In this document: piece after piece, positions 28,650 through 35,939 of the stretch
How the letters are laid out: each line of letters opens with the position of its first letter
Numbering within the stretch: position 1 is the first letter of the stretch
The notes under the pieces: model-generated
Databases searched by the model: none
What the model was told of the DNA's origin: nothing
Seen by the model: only the letters and a program-made list of their open reading frames with translations
NCBI GenBank assembly: GCA_022769125.1
Contig: JALEKN010000014.1
Coordinates: forward strand, 1-64,000
Length of the DNA: 64,000 nt
Direction of reading: 5' to 3'
From: Agathobacter sp.
GTDB taxonomy: Bacteria > Bacillota > Clostridia > Lachnospirales > Lachnospiraceae
Translations under genes and position numbers: made by a program

Positions 28650-29309
28650 ATGAATATATTTGATATCGTAGGTCCGGTCATGGTAGGACCATCCAGCTCG
28701 CACACAGCCGGGGCGGTGAAGATCGGGTATGTTGCGAGGAAGATCATGTCACAGCCAATCGTGGATGCTACCATCAATATGTACGGTTCCTTTCTTGCAA
28801 CAGGTGGCGGACATGGTACGAGGTATGCGCTTGTAGCAGGTCTTCTTGGTATGATGCCGGATGATGAGCGAATTCCGGACAGCTTCCGGTATGCGGATGA
28901 GGCTGGGATGAAATATCGCTTTGGAGAGGCTGATTTAAAGGAAGCACATCCAAATTCGGTGCAGCTGATCCTGCGGGGAAGGGATGGCCACACACTTGAG
29001 GTTGTCGGCGAATCAATAGGGGGGTCCCTGATTAATATTGCGCGGATTGATGGATTATCTGCTAATTTTTCCGGAGAGTATCCGACGCTGATCGTCTACA
29101 ATGAGGATCAGCCGGGGCATGTGGCTGAGGTAACGCGGATGCTTGCCGAGCGAAGCATCAATATTGCAACCCTTAAGCTGTATCGTGGAGGCCGTGGCAA
29201 AAGGGCTGTAATGGTTATCGAATGTGATCAGGAGATTCCGAAGGAATCCATTGAGTGGCTTGAAAAAAGAGCGGGGATTGATAAAGTCACATATTACAGT
29301 CTCTTATAA
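28650..29309 (+). CDS. sdaAB: L-serine dehydratase, beta subunit
   Basis: Together with the alpha chain this forms the iron-sulfur L-serine deaminase that yields pyruvate and ammonia. The N-terminal domain has GPVMVGPSSSHTAGAVKIG, and the C-terminal ACT domain (about residues 145-219) begins near PTLIVYNEDQPGHVAEVT. The length of 219 residues is normal for the two-subunit Firmicute type. GAGGAAAG precedes the ATG. Confidence 0.95.
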   Translation: MNIFDIVGPVMVGPSSSHTAGAVKIGYVARKIMSQPIVDATINMYGSFLATGGGHGTRYALVAGLLGMMPDDERIPDSFRYADEAGMKYRFGEADLKEAHPNSVQLILRGRDGHTLEVVGESIGGSLINIARIDGLSANFSGEYPTLIVYNEDQPGHVAEVTRMLAERSINIATLKLYRGGRGKRAVMVIECDQEIPKESIEWLEKRAGIDKVTYYSLL

Positions 29310-29327
29310 TAAAAAGAAAGGAACCTT

Positions 29328-30188
29328 ATGAGTTATCAGAAATTAAAGGATATTGCAGATCAGGCAAAAGCGCAGGGCAAGGCATTTTGGCAGCCGGTGA
29401 TCGAAGATGATATGAAAGAGCGCGATGTCACTTTTGCGGAAAGCTTTGAGAATATGCGGAAGATGCTTCTTGCAATGAAAGAGGCAGATCGCGCGTATGA
29501 TCCGAAGCTGCGCTCGGAGAGCGGGCTGTCGGGAGGAGATGGAGCGAAGCTTGAGGCGTATCGAAAGAGTGGGAAGGGGATTGCTGGAGACTTCATGATG
29601 AATGTCATGGAAAAAGCAATCAAAATGGGTGAATCCAATGCCTGTATGAAGCGCATTGTCGCGGCACCGACAGCGGGTTCGTGCGGGGTTATCCCGGCGG
29701 TCTTACTGTCCTATGAGGCGAACCGCAAGGTTGAGGAAGACCGGCTTGTGGAAGCGCTTTTTGTAGCGGCCGGAATTGGGGAGGTTATCGCAGCAAGCGC
29801 AAGTATTTCCGGCGCAGAAGGAGGCTGTCAGGCAGAGATCGGGAGTGCTAGTGCAATGGCAGCAGGGGCAGTTGCCTATCTGGAGAATGGCGACTGTGAG
29901 ACCATCATTCACGCGGCGGCACTTGCCCTGAAGAACATGCTGGGACTGACCTGTGATCCAGTTGCAGGTCTTGTCGAAGTACCATGTATCAAGCGAAACG
30001 TCGCAGGCGCGGTCAATGCGATCACATCCTCCCAGCTTGCACTCGCCGGAATACGAAGTGCGATCGATCCGGACGAAGTGATTGATTCCATGCGGCGGAT
30101 TGGGCGGTTGATCCCGGAGTGCTTAAGGGAAACTGCAAAGGAGGGACTTGCAATTACGCCGTCCGCGCTTAGTGCGGTAAAACTATAA
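29328..30188 (+). CDS. sdaAA: L-serine dehydratase, iron-sulfur alpha subunit
   Basis: The catalytic chain carries the oxygen-sensitive 4Fe-4S cluster, consistent with an anaerobe. Cysteines in PTAGSCGVIPA, SGAEGGCQAEIG, LTCDPVAGLVEVPC are the expected ligands. It is 286 residues, and lies 19 bases after sdaAB. The pair turns serine, which the upstream serine acetyltransferase also uses, into pyruvate. Confidence 0.95.
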   Translation: MSYQKLKDIADQAKAQGKAFWQPVIEDDMKERDVTFAESFENMRKMLLAMKEADRAYDPKLRSESGLSGGDGAKLEAYRKSGKGIAGDFMMNVMEKAIKMGESNACMKRIVAAPTAGSCGVIPAVLLSYEANRKVEEDRLVEALFVAAGIGEVIAASASISGAEGGCQAEIGSASAMAAGAVAYLENGDCETIIHAAALALKNMLGLTCDPVAGLVEVPCIKRNVAGAVNAITSSQLALAGIRSAIDPDEVIDSMRRIGRLIPECLRETAKEGLAITPSALSAVKL

Positions 30189-30206
30189 GAATGGAGAAGG
30201 TAAGAA

Positions 30207-31256
30207 ATGCAAACAGCAGGACAAAAGACAATACGTTTTGCGGAGAAGGGACTGTACGCGGTTATGCATCACATAATAGGAAAGGATGCATTTGTGATCG
30301 TAGAGAGTACGGTGCAAAACGATACGGATGAGGCTGTGGATGTATGGGTAGATCTGCATATGCATCAGCTTATTGATAATGGAGCAGAGCAGATGGACGA
30401 AGAACCGGGCATTAAGGCGGCAGGGGCAGTTAAATTAAGAATCGCTGCGCGTGCAGTCCAAAAGGTAAGGACACAGATCTGTGTTGGGGATGCAGTGTTA
30501 TGGAATCCGGATGCTCCTGTGCTCTATGTTGTGGAGGGCGTGCTTTACCGTGCTGTCAAAGAGGGTGAGGCGCTTCCAAACCCACGGCTTCTTGCGGGTA
30601 TGGCACTTGAAGAGCCACATGCGATGAAAATGCTTGATTTTGCAGAGACACATTTTGGCATGCGGACAGTTACTGTGGATGCAAAGAATGGACTGTGCAT
30701 CAATGGTAAATCTGTGAAGCTGAGGGGAGATGGGGAATGCAGTGCGAAGGAAGCATCTTTCGGGCAGCAGTATCAGACCCTTTTGCAATATAGAAATAAG
30801 GGCAATAATGCAATCTGTAAAAGAGGCGGACAGTTATCCGAGAGCTTTCTGGAGTGCTGCAGCAGGCTCGGGGTATTTGTCTTAGAGGCACCGGAAATAG
30901 TGGAGAATATCCGTGACCACCGCAATTATCCATGTGTTATTGCGTGGATGGGGGAAAACATTGATACAGAAAAGATTCACATACAAGATGAATCAAGAGA
31001 GATCGGAGGTATCTGCAATAGCGGATATGGTATGGATGAAGCAAAATGTTTCTCAATGGACAAATGGCTCGCGCATACAGAAGATGTATGCGCCGGATGG
31101 AGTATACAGGGATGCCCAAAGGAATATACGGCATACAGGCAGGCCCATGCGCTCTTCCCAAACCGTGTAATGTTTGCAGCTACCGATGAACCGGATGTGG
31201 TGTGGGAGATGGTAGAAAAATATCCATATCTGATCGGTGCGGTTGCATCATATTAG
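30207..31256 (+). CDS. degenerate GH2-like protein of unknown function
   Basis: The 349-residue protein resembles family 2 glycoside hydrolases in architecture: a beta-sandwich part with LWNPDAPVLYVVEG (about residues 1-135), then FGMRTVTVDAKNGLCINGKSVKLRG at the start of the barrel. The acid/base region reads RNYPCVIAWMGEN where GH2 enzymes have a WxxGNE pattern, so the usual catalytic Glu is absent, and the sugar-binding N-terminal domain is missing. It may be a non-catalytic carbohydrate-binding relic. It follows sdaAA by 18 bases with a good GGAG site. Confidence 0.6.
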   Translation: MQTAGQKTIRFAEKGLYAVMHHIIGKDAFVIVESTVQNDTDEAVDVWVDLHMHQLIDNGAEQMDEEPGIKAAGAVKLRIAARAVQKVRTQICVGDAVLWNPDAPVLYVVEGVLYRAVKEGEALPNPRLLAGMALEEPHAMKMLDFAETHFGMRTVTVDAKNGLCINGKSVKLRGDGECSAKEASFGQQYQTLLQYRNKGNNAICKRGGQLSESFLECCSRLGVFVLEAPEIVENIRDHRNYPCVIAWMGENIDTEKIHIQDESREIGGICNSGYGMDEAKCFSMDKWLAHTEDVCAGWSIQGCPKEYTAYRQAHALFPNRVMFAATDEPDVVWEMVEKYPYLIGAVASY

Positions 31257-31274
31257 AAAATTTCTTAAATCATA

Positions 31275-31303
31275 TTGACATAGTAGGAATAATAGGATAT
31301 AGT
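31275..31303 (+). promoter_or_regulatory. promoter of metY leader
   Basis: TTGACA (31275-31280) and TATAGT (31298-31303) are spaced by 17 bases. Transcription would begin about 230 bases before metY and include the riboswitch candidate. Confidence 0.8.
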
Positions 31304-31387
31304 AAGGGCAAGTTAAAGAAAGCGAGGACAGGTACAGTGAAACAGTATCTTGTATATCTGCATAACGCGAAAAATAACGGATGTCGA

Positions 31388-31486
31388 ATGCTTAGCTCCC
31401 GGGCGAGATAATGACGGGGGCGGCAACCAGATCTGTTGTACGGCAAATGTCATTTGCCCGGGAGTATATCCGAGGCGCGATAAGCT
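31388..31486 (+). ncRNA. candidate SAM riboswitch (SAM-I/SAM-IV clan type)
   Basis: The leader can fold as P1 CTTA/TAAG, P2 CTCCC/GGGGG followed directly by the GGCAACC core motif, a CAGATCTG P3 region, P4 GGCAAAT/ATTTGCC with a three-base loop, and a P5 CGG/CCG. GGCAACC after P2 and a GATAAG closing strand are hallmarks of S-box-type SAM aptamers. The missing long P2 internal loop and the extra P5 point to the SAM-IV or SAM-I/IV variant. It precedes metY, a fitting target. No T-tailed terminator follows, so control may act on translation. Confidence 0.6.
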
Positions 31487-31541
31487 GCCTGATACATATT
31501 CGATACTACAAATAATACATGGATAAGAGAGGATATATATT

Positions 31542-32849
31542 ATGAGCAAGAAGACAAGAGCAGAGAGAAATTTTAAATTTGAGACCAAGCAGTTACACGT
31601 AGGACAGGAGACCGCTGATCCGGTTACCGATGCAAGAGCGGTTCCGATTTATCTGACTTCCTCCTATGTTTTTCATAATAGCGAGCATGCAGCTGATCGT
31701 TTTGGATTAAGAGATGCAGGCAATATTTATGGTCGTCTGACCAACCCGACACAGGGTACATTTGAAGCAAGAATCGCAGCACTTGAAGGTGGCGTTGCAG
31801 CACTTGCAGTTGGTTCAGGTGCAGCAGCACTTGCATATACCTATCAGGCAGTTGCACATGCCGGAGACCACATTGTAGCAGCCAAGAACATCTATGGCGG
31901 AACTTATAACCTGTTAGCGCATACACTTCCGGACTATGGAATTACGGCAAGCTTTGTAGACCCATTTGACTATGAGGGAATCAAGGCTGCAATCCAGCCG
32001 AACACCAAGGCAATCACAATAGAGACACTCGGCAATCCGAACTCAGAGGTTGTTGATATTGAGAAGATCGCGAAGATTGCACATGAGGCAGGAATTCCGC
32101 TTATTGTAGATAATACGTTTGCAACACCGTATCTTGTCCGTCCAATCGAGTATGGCGCGGATATCGTTATTCATTCTGCAACCAAATTTATTGGAGGACA
32201 CGGAACAACCATCGGTGGCGTCATTGTAGATTCCGGCAAATTCGATTGGGCAGCAAGCGATAAGTGGCCATGGCTGGTAGAGCCGAACGTATCTTACCAC
32301 GGTGTAAGCTTTGCAAAGGATGCAGCACCGGCTTCATTTGTTACCTATATCCGCGCGATCCTTCTCCGTGATACCGGAGCAACACTTTCACCAGTACACG
32401 CATTTATCTTCCTTCAGGGACTTGAGACATTGTCTCTTCGTGTAGAGCGCCATGTTGAAAATGCGCTCAAGGTTGTACAGTATTTAAAGTCACAGCCGTT
32501 GGTAGAGAAGGTCAACCATCCATCCGTAACGGACAATGAGGAGCAGAAAGAGCTTTATAAGAAATACTTCCCGAATGGCGGCGGTTCTATCTTTACCTTT
32601 GAGATCAAGGGTGACGCAAAGAAGGCACAGGAGTTTATCGACAATCTTGAGTTGTTCTCCCTGCTTGCAAACGTTGCAGACGTGAAATCCCTTGCGATCC
32701 ATCCGGCATCAACCACTCACAGCGAGTGCAATGAGGCAGAGCTTTTGGATCAGGGCATTAAGCCAAACACCATCCGTCTTTCCATCGGAACCGAGAATAT
32801 CGATGATATCATCGAGGATCTTGATGAGGCATTTAAGGCAGTTCAGTAA
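31542..32849 (+). CDS. metY: O-acetylhomoserine aminocarboxypropyltransferase (sulfhydrylase)
   Basis: The PLP enzyme makes homocysteine directly from O-acetylhomoserine and sulfide. Motifs are TKQLHVGQE, YGRLTNPTQGTFE, the PLP lysine in SATKFIGGHGTT, and the MetY-type GVVVDSGKF region (here GGVIVDSGKFDW). The 435-residue length separates it from shorter MetB/MetC. AGAGAGGAT is the ribosome-binding site. Its leader carries a candidate SAM riboswitch, and metH at the window end would act on its product. Confidence 0.95.
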   Translation: MSKKTRAERNFKFETKQLHVGQETADPVTDARAVPIYLTSSYVFHNSEHAADRFGLRDAGNIYGRLTNPTQGTFEARIAALEGGVAALAVGSGAAALAYTYQAVAHAGDHIVAAKNIYGGTYNLLAHTLPDYGITASFVDPFDYEGIKAAIQPNTKAITIETLGNPNSEVVDIEKIAKIAHEAGIPLIVDNTFATPYLVRPIEYGADIVIHSATKFIGGHGTTIGGVIVDSGKFDWAASDKWPWLVEPNVSYHGVSFAKDAAPASFVTYIRAILLRDTGATLSPVHAFIFLQGLETLSLRVERHVENALKVVQYLKSQPLVEKVNHPSVTDNEEQKELYKKYFPNGGGSIFTFEIKGDAKKAQEFIDNLELFSLLANVADVKSLAIHPASTTHSECNEAELLDQGIKPNTIRLSIGTENIDDIIEDLDEAFKAVQ

Positions 32850-32872
32850 AATAAATAATAAATTCCACAAGC

Positions 32873-32905
32873 AAAAAGCTCCGGCAGTTATAGCCGGAGC
32901 TTTTT
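32873..32905. terminator. bidirectional terminator between metY and cupin gene
   Basis: AAAAAGCTCCGGC pairs with GCCGGAGCTTTTT around a seven-base loop. A and T tracts at both ends would serve the two convergent genes. Confidence 0.9.
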
Positions 32906-32975
32906 GTTTCAAAGAAAAATGTTATGCAGGCGCACAATCTGTTTGGAACCTTGAATGCACCCACAGCAGATGCGA

Positions 32976-33623
32976 TTATTCAAGCACCAGCAAAAGTGCC
33001 ATCTTGAAACGCTCATCGGCAGTTACGCTGTGCAGACCGTTCTTCTCAAAGCGGAAACACTCACCGGCTTTAAGTTCATAGTCTTTTCCTTCGTATCCGA
33101 TAGTCGCCTTTCCGTCGAGAGCGAATACGATTGCGTTGCCCGGTGCGCGGTGCGGGGTAAGCCCGGTGCCTTTGTCAAATGCCATCAGAACATATTTCAT
33201 GGTGTCGTTGCTTACAACATCCATGTTGGCGATGCTGCCTTCCTCGTAGCTGATCAGATCCTTAAGGGCAAATACTTCATTTGTTTTTACATTGTTGTTC
33301 ATGATAATCTCCTTTGCTAAAATGATTTCTGTATACACGATCCCTTGTGCGGTTTCCATTCCGCATAAGGTCTTTGGCGGAACGAGAAGTGCCTGTCCCG
33401 GCTCTAGAGTGACGCGGGAAGGGGTGCTACCAAGTAAAAAGCCGCCGGTACCGGATGCCCCGATGTACATGGTCATACGGTCATAGCTCTCCTGGCTGAT
33501 GGAGGTGTCTGCTCCAAGCGAGAAGAAAGTGACCGGTGTGACGGCACTAAGATGTGAATCTTTGGAAACCGTCATTCCGTCCCGGATCGGACGGATCGTT
33601 TCAATCGTAAATGGCTGGTTCAT
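32976..33623 (-). CDS. bicupin protein
   Basis: The 215-residue protein holds two cupin domains. The first (about residues 25-105) carries GGFLLGSTPSRVTLEPGQALLVPP without histidine ligands. The second (about 135-215) has TPHRAPGNAIVFALDGKATIGYEGKDYELKAGECFRF, with one His and a Glu suited to metal binding. It is probably a small-molecule binding or dioxygenase-like protein. It is divergent from the HxlR regulator, whose candidate operator lies between them, so it may be its target. Confidence 0.8.
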   Translation of the reverse strand: MNQPFTIETIRPIRDGMTVSKDSHLSAVTPVTFFSLGADTSISQESYDRMTMYIGASGTGGFLLGSTPSRVTLEPGQALLVPPKTLCGMETAQGIVYTEIILAKEIIMNNNVKTNEVFALKDLISYEEGSIANMDVVSNDTMKYVLMAFDKGTGLTPHRAPGNAIVFALDGKATIGYEGKDYELKAGECFRFEKNGLHSVTADERFKMALLLVLE

Positions 33624-33713
33624 ATAGCTGCTCCTTCAAAAGATTCCATTTTTCATATTGTGTCCTTAATAAATATATTATACAATGAAAAAAATAAAAA
33701 GTACGCACATTTT

Positions 33714-33728
33714 GGTTATATACTAACC
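33714..33728. promoter_or_regulatory. candidate HxlR operator
   Basis: GGTTA and TAACC flank TATAC as an inverted repeat, 40 bases before the HxlR start in the divergent region. HxlR-type regulators bind such dyads. Binding is inferred. Confidence 0.4.
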
Positions 33729-33767
33729 TGAAGGAAAGCGTAAACATAATGTTTGAGAGGTTTACAG

Positions 33768-34154
33768 ATGGCAGAATGCGGATGCGGAAAAGCAGCGGAA
33801 AACGGTCAGGAAGAATATTTTGGAAAAGAGTGTTGTCATGCGGGTGAGGATATTTTAGATACCAATTTTGGTTATACGCTTTCCATGATCAACGGGAAAT
33901 ACAAGCTGATCATCATGTACTGGCTTGCTTTTCATAGCCCGGTCATGCGTTACAACGAGCTGAAGCGTTGTCTTGGTACGATCTCGCATAAAACACTTAG
34001 CAGCACGTTAAAGGAAATGGAAGCAGATGCGCTGATCATCCGGAAGGAATATCCGCAGATACCGCCGAAGGTAGAGTACAGTTTGTCTGAGCGCGGCAGG
34101 ACATTGATCCCGATTTTGGTATCTATGTGTAAATGGGGTGAAGAACATCGTTAG
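33768..34154 (+). CDS. HxlR-family winged-helix regulator with cysteine-rich N-terminus
   Basis: The 128-residue protein has the HxlR/DUF24 winged helix with NGKYKLIIMYWL, RYNELKRCLGTISHKTLSSTLKEMEADALI and the wing YSLSERGRTLIPIL. Ahead of it is a short extension with CGCG and CC (five cysteines in the first 30 residues), which could bind metal or sense redox state. Several HxlR proteins are redox or electrophile sensors. ATG at 33768 follows GAGAGG by seven bases. It leads the MBL-hemerythrin operon. Confidence 0.85.
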   Translation: MAECGCGKAAENGQEEYFGKECCHAGEDILDTNFGYTLSMINGKYKLIIMYWLAFHSPVMRYNELKRCLGTISHKTLSSTLKEMEADALIIRKEYPQIPPKVEYSLSERGRTLIPILVSMCKWGEEHR

Positions 34155-34171
34155 GAGAAAAGAGGAATAGC

Positions 34172-34984
34172 ATGCGTGCAACAATACTTGTGGACAATCG
34201 GAAAAAGGATGACATACCGGGCGAGTGGGGATTAAGCATCTACATCGAGGCGGACGGGCATACGATTCTGCTGGACACCGGCGCGTCGGAACTTTTTCTG
34301 TCCAATGCGAAGCGGCTTAACCTGCCGATCGACAAAGTGGACGCTGCGGTACTGTCCCATGCACATTACGATCACGCGAACGGAATGCAGGCATTTTTTA
34401 ACGCAAATGGGACTGCACCGTTTTATGTGCGGGAGACGACAGCGGAGAACTGCTATTTTAAGAAATGGTTCATACATAAGTACATCGGGATACCGAAGCA
34501 TATCTTAAGCGAATATCAAGACCGGATCGTGTATGCGAAGGGCGATACGCTGCTGTGGGGTGGAATCTATCTGATCCCGCATAAGATACCGGGGCTTTCG
34601 GAGAGCGGAAAGCGCGAGCGGATGTACCAAAAGCGCAAGGGGCGATGGTATCCGGATGATTTTTCCCATGAGCAGAGTCTGGTAGTCGACACGGAAAAAG
34701 GGCTGGTCATTTTCAATAGCTGCTCGCACGGCGGTGCAGCCAACATCATAAACGAGGTGGCGCAGACATTTCCGGACAAAAAGATTTACGGGCTGGTCGG
34801 GGGCTTTCATCTGTTCAATAAGACCGAGGAAGAGATCCGGGCGCTTGGTATGCAGATAAAGCAGACGGACATTCCGTATGTGTGCACCGGACATTGTACC
34901 GGCGGCAGAGCCTACGCGATCCTAAAGGAAGAGCTGGGAGAGCGCCTGCACGGAATGCAGGTCGGCTTTACAATAGAAGTTTAA
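34172..34984 (+). CDS. metallo-beta-lactamase fold hydrolase
   Basis: The metal-binding HxHxDH motif is intact as SHAHYDHANG, with further ligands in NSCSHGGA and TGHCTGG. The length of 270 residues and the overall plan fit the COG1237 group, annotated as 7,8-dihydropterin-6-methyl phosphate synthase-like, whose reaction is rarely known. It lies 17 bases after the HxlR gene and 14 bases before the hemerythrin gene, with AGGAGAAAAGAGG upstream, so it is the middle gene of an operon that might deal with oxygen or NO. Confidence 0.85.
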   Translation: MRATILVDNRKKDDIPGEWGLSIYIEADGHTILLDTGASELFLSNAKRLNLPIDKVDAAVLSHAHYDHANGMQAFFNANGTAPFYVRETTAENCYFKKWFIHKYIGIPKHILSEYQDRIVYAKGDTLLWGGIYLIPHKIPGLSESGKRERMYQKRKGRWYPDDFSHEQSLVVDTEKGLVIFNSCSHGGAANIINEVAQTFPDKKIYGLVGGFHLFNKTEEEIRALGMQIKQTDIPYVCTGHCTGGRAYAILKEELGERLHGMQVGFTIEV

Positions 34985-34998
34985 AAGGAGAGATAAAA

Positions 34999-35814
34999 AT
35001 GTTTCAGTTTACAGAAGATTGTATGATCGGGATCAACCAGATCGATGAGGAGCATAAGATGTTATTCCAACTGCTGAATGAGGCAGCGGCGGTAGCGGAG
35101 ACAGGCACGCCGGGGATGATCGGGAAGAATCTGCTGCAAAAGCTCGAAGATTATGCGGCAACCCATTTCGCACATGAAGAGGCGTATATGGAGCAGATCA
35201 AAGACCCGGAGCTTGCAAGACAAAAGCAGGAGCACAGACAGTTTGTAGAGAAGGTGGAAAGCTATCAGAACTTTGACTGGGAGAGCGAGCAGGCGGCAGA
35301 GAAGGTTAAGGAGTTGCTTTCTTTTATGGCGAAGTGGCTTTACCATCATATCTTGGGCAGTGATATTATGATCGGAAAGAATGAGGCTTGCGGGCAGGGC
35401 GAGGATGCGTTTGCATTTACGGATCAGTACCGCACCGGCATCGAGCTGATCGATGAGGAGCATCGCAGACTGTTCGAGATCATCCGGCAGACCAACGATG
35501 TCGTCGAGGCACAGTTCCTCCACGATAAGTATGATGAGATCGTGCAGATTTTAAAGGAATTAAAGGATTACACGATCCTGCATTTCCGCGATGAGGAAGA
35601 ATACATGGAGCGCATCGGGTATGAAGGGCTTGCCATGCAGCAGGCAGCACATACCGCATTTGTTGACCGGCTAAACGAGATCAATCTGGATGATGTCGAT
35701 GACAACCAGAAGGAATATCTGGAGGAAATCCTTTCCTTCCTGCTTGGCTGGCTGACCAACCACATCTTAAAGATGGACAAGAAGATCCCGGTGGAGCGGC
35801 CGGCGGATGCATAA
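34999..35814 (+). CDS. tandem bacteriohemerythrin
   Basis: The 271-residue protein has two complete hemerythrin four-helix domains (about residues 10-130 and 140-265). Each shows the di-iron ligands: DEEH, HFAHEEAYME, EHRQF and HHILGSD in the first, and DEEH, HFRDEEEYME, HTAFV and NHILKMD in the second. Hemerythrins bind O2 and may store, sense or scavenge it in anaerobes. Duplication within one chain is less common. AAAGGAGAG lies before the ATG at 34999; an earlier in-frame start lies inside the MBL gene. Confidence 0.92.
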   Translation: MFQFTEDCMIGINQIDEEHKMLFQLLNEAAAVAETGTPGMIGKNLLQKLEDYAATHFAHEEAYMEQIKDPELARQKQEHRQFVEKVESYQNFDWESEQAAEKVKELLSFMAKWLYHHILGSDIMIGKNEACGQGEDAFAFTDQYRTGIELIDEEHRRLFEIIRQTNDVVEAQFLHDKYDEIVQILKELKDYTILHFRDEEEYMERIGYEGLAMQQAAHTAFVDRLNEINLDDVDDNQKEYLEEILSFLLGWLTNHILKMDKKIPVERPADA

Positions 35815-35839
35815 AAATCAAGTGAGATAATTACATAAG

Positions 35840-35857
35840 TGGGCAGACCTGCCCACC
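35840..35857. repeat. perfect palindrome GTGGGCAG-AC-CTGCCCAC
   Basis: An 18-base palindrome with an 8-bp stem follows the hemerythrin gene by 25 bases. No T run follows it, so it is either a weak terminator, an mRNA-stabilising hairpin or an operator for the next gene. Confidence 0.5.
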
Positions 35858-35939
35858 AAAACGAATCCTCCGTATGCTAGGATGGCATTAGGTAACGGGA
35901 GTTGCCGGTGAAATCTTAACAAAAGGAGGATTTGTGCTT

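Noticed and set aside
31310-31390. Cobalamin riboswitch in the metY leader
   Set aside because: A GTGAAAC segment resembles part of the B12 aptamer, but the GGGAA and CCCGC-ACTGT elements are missing.
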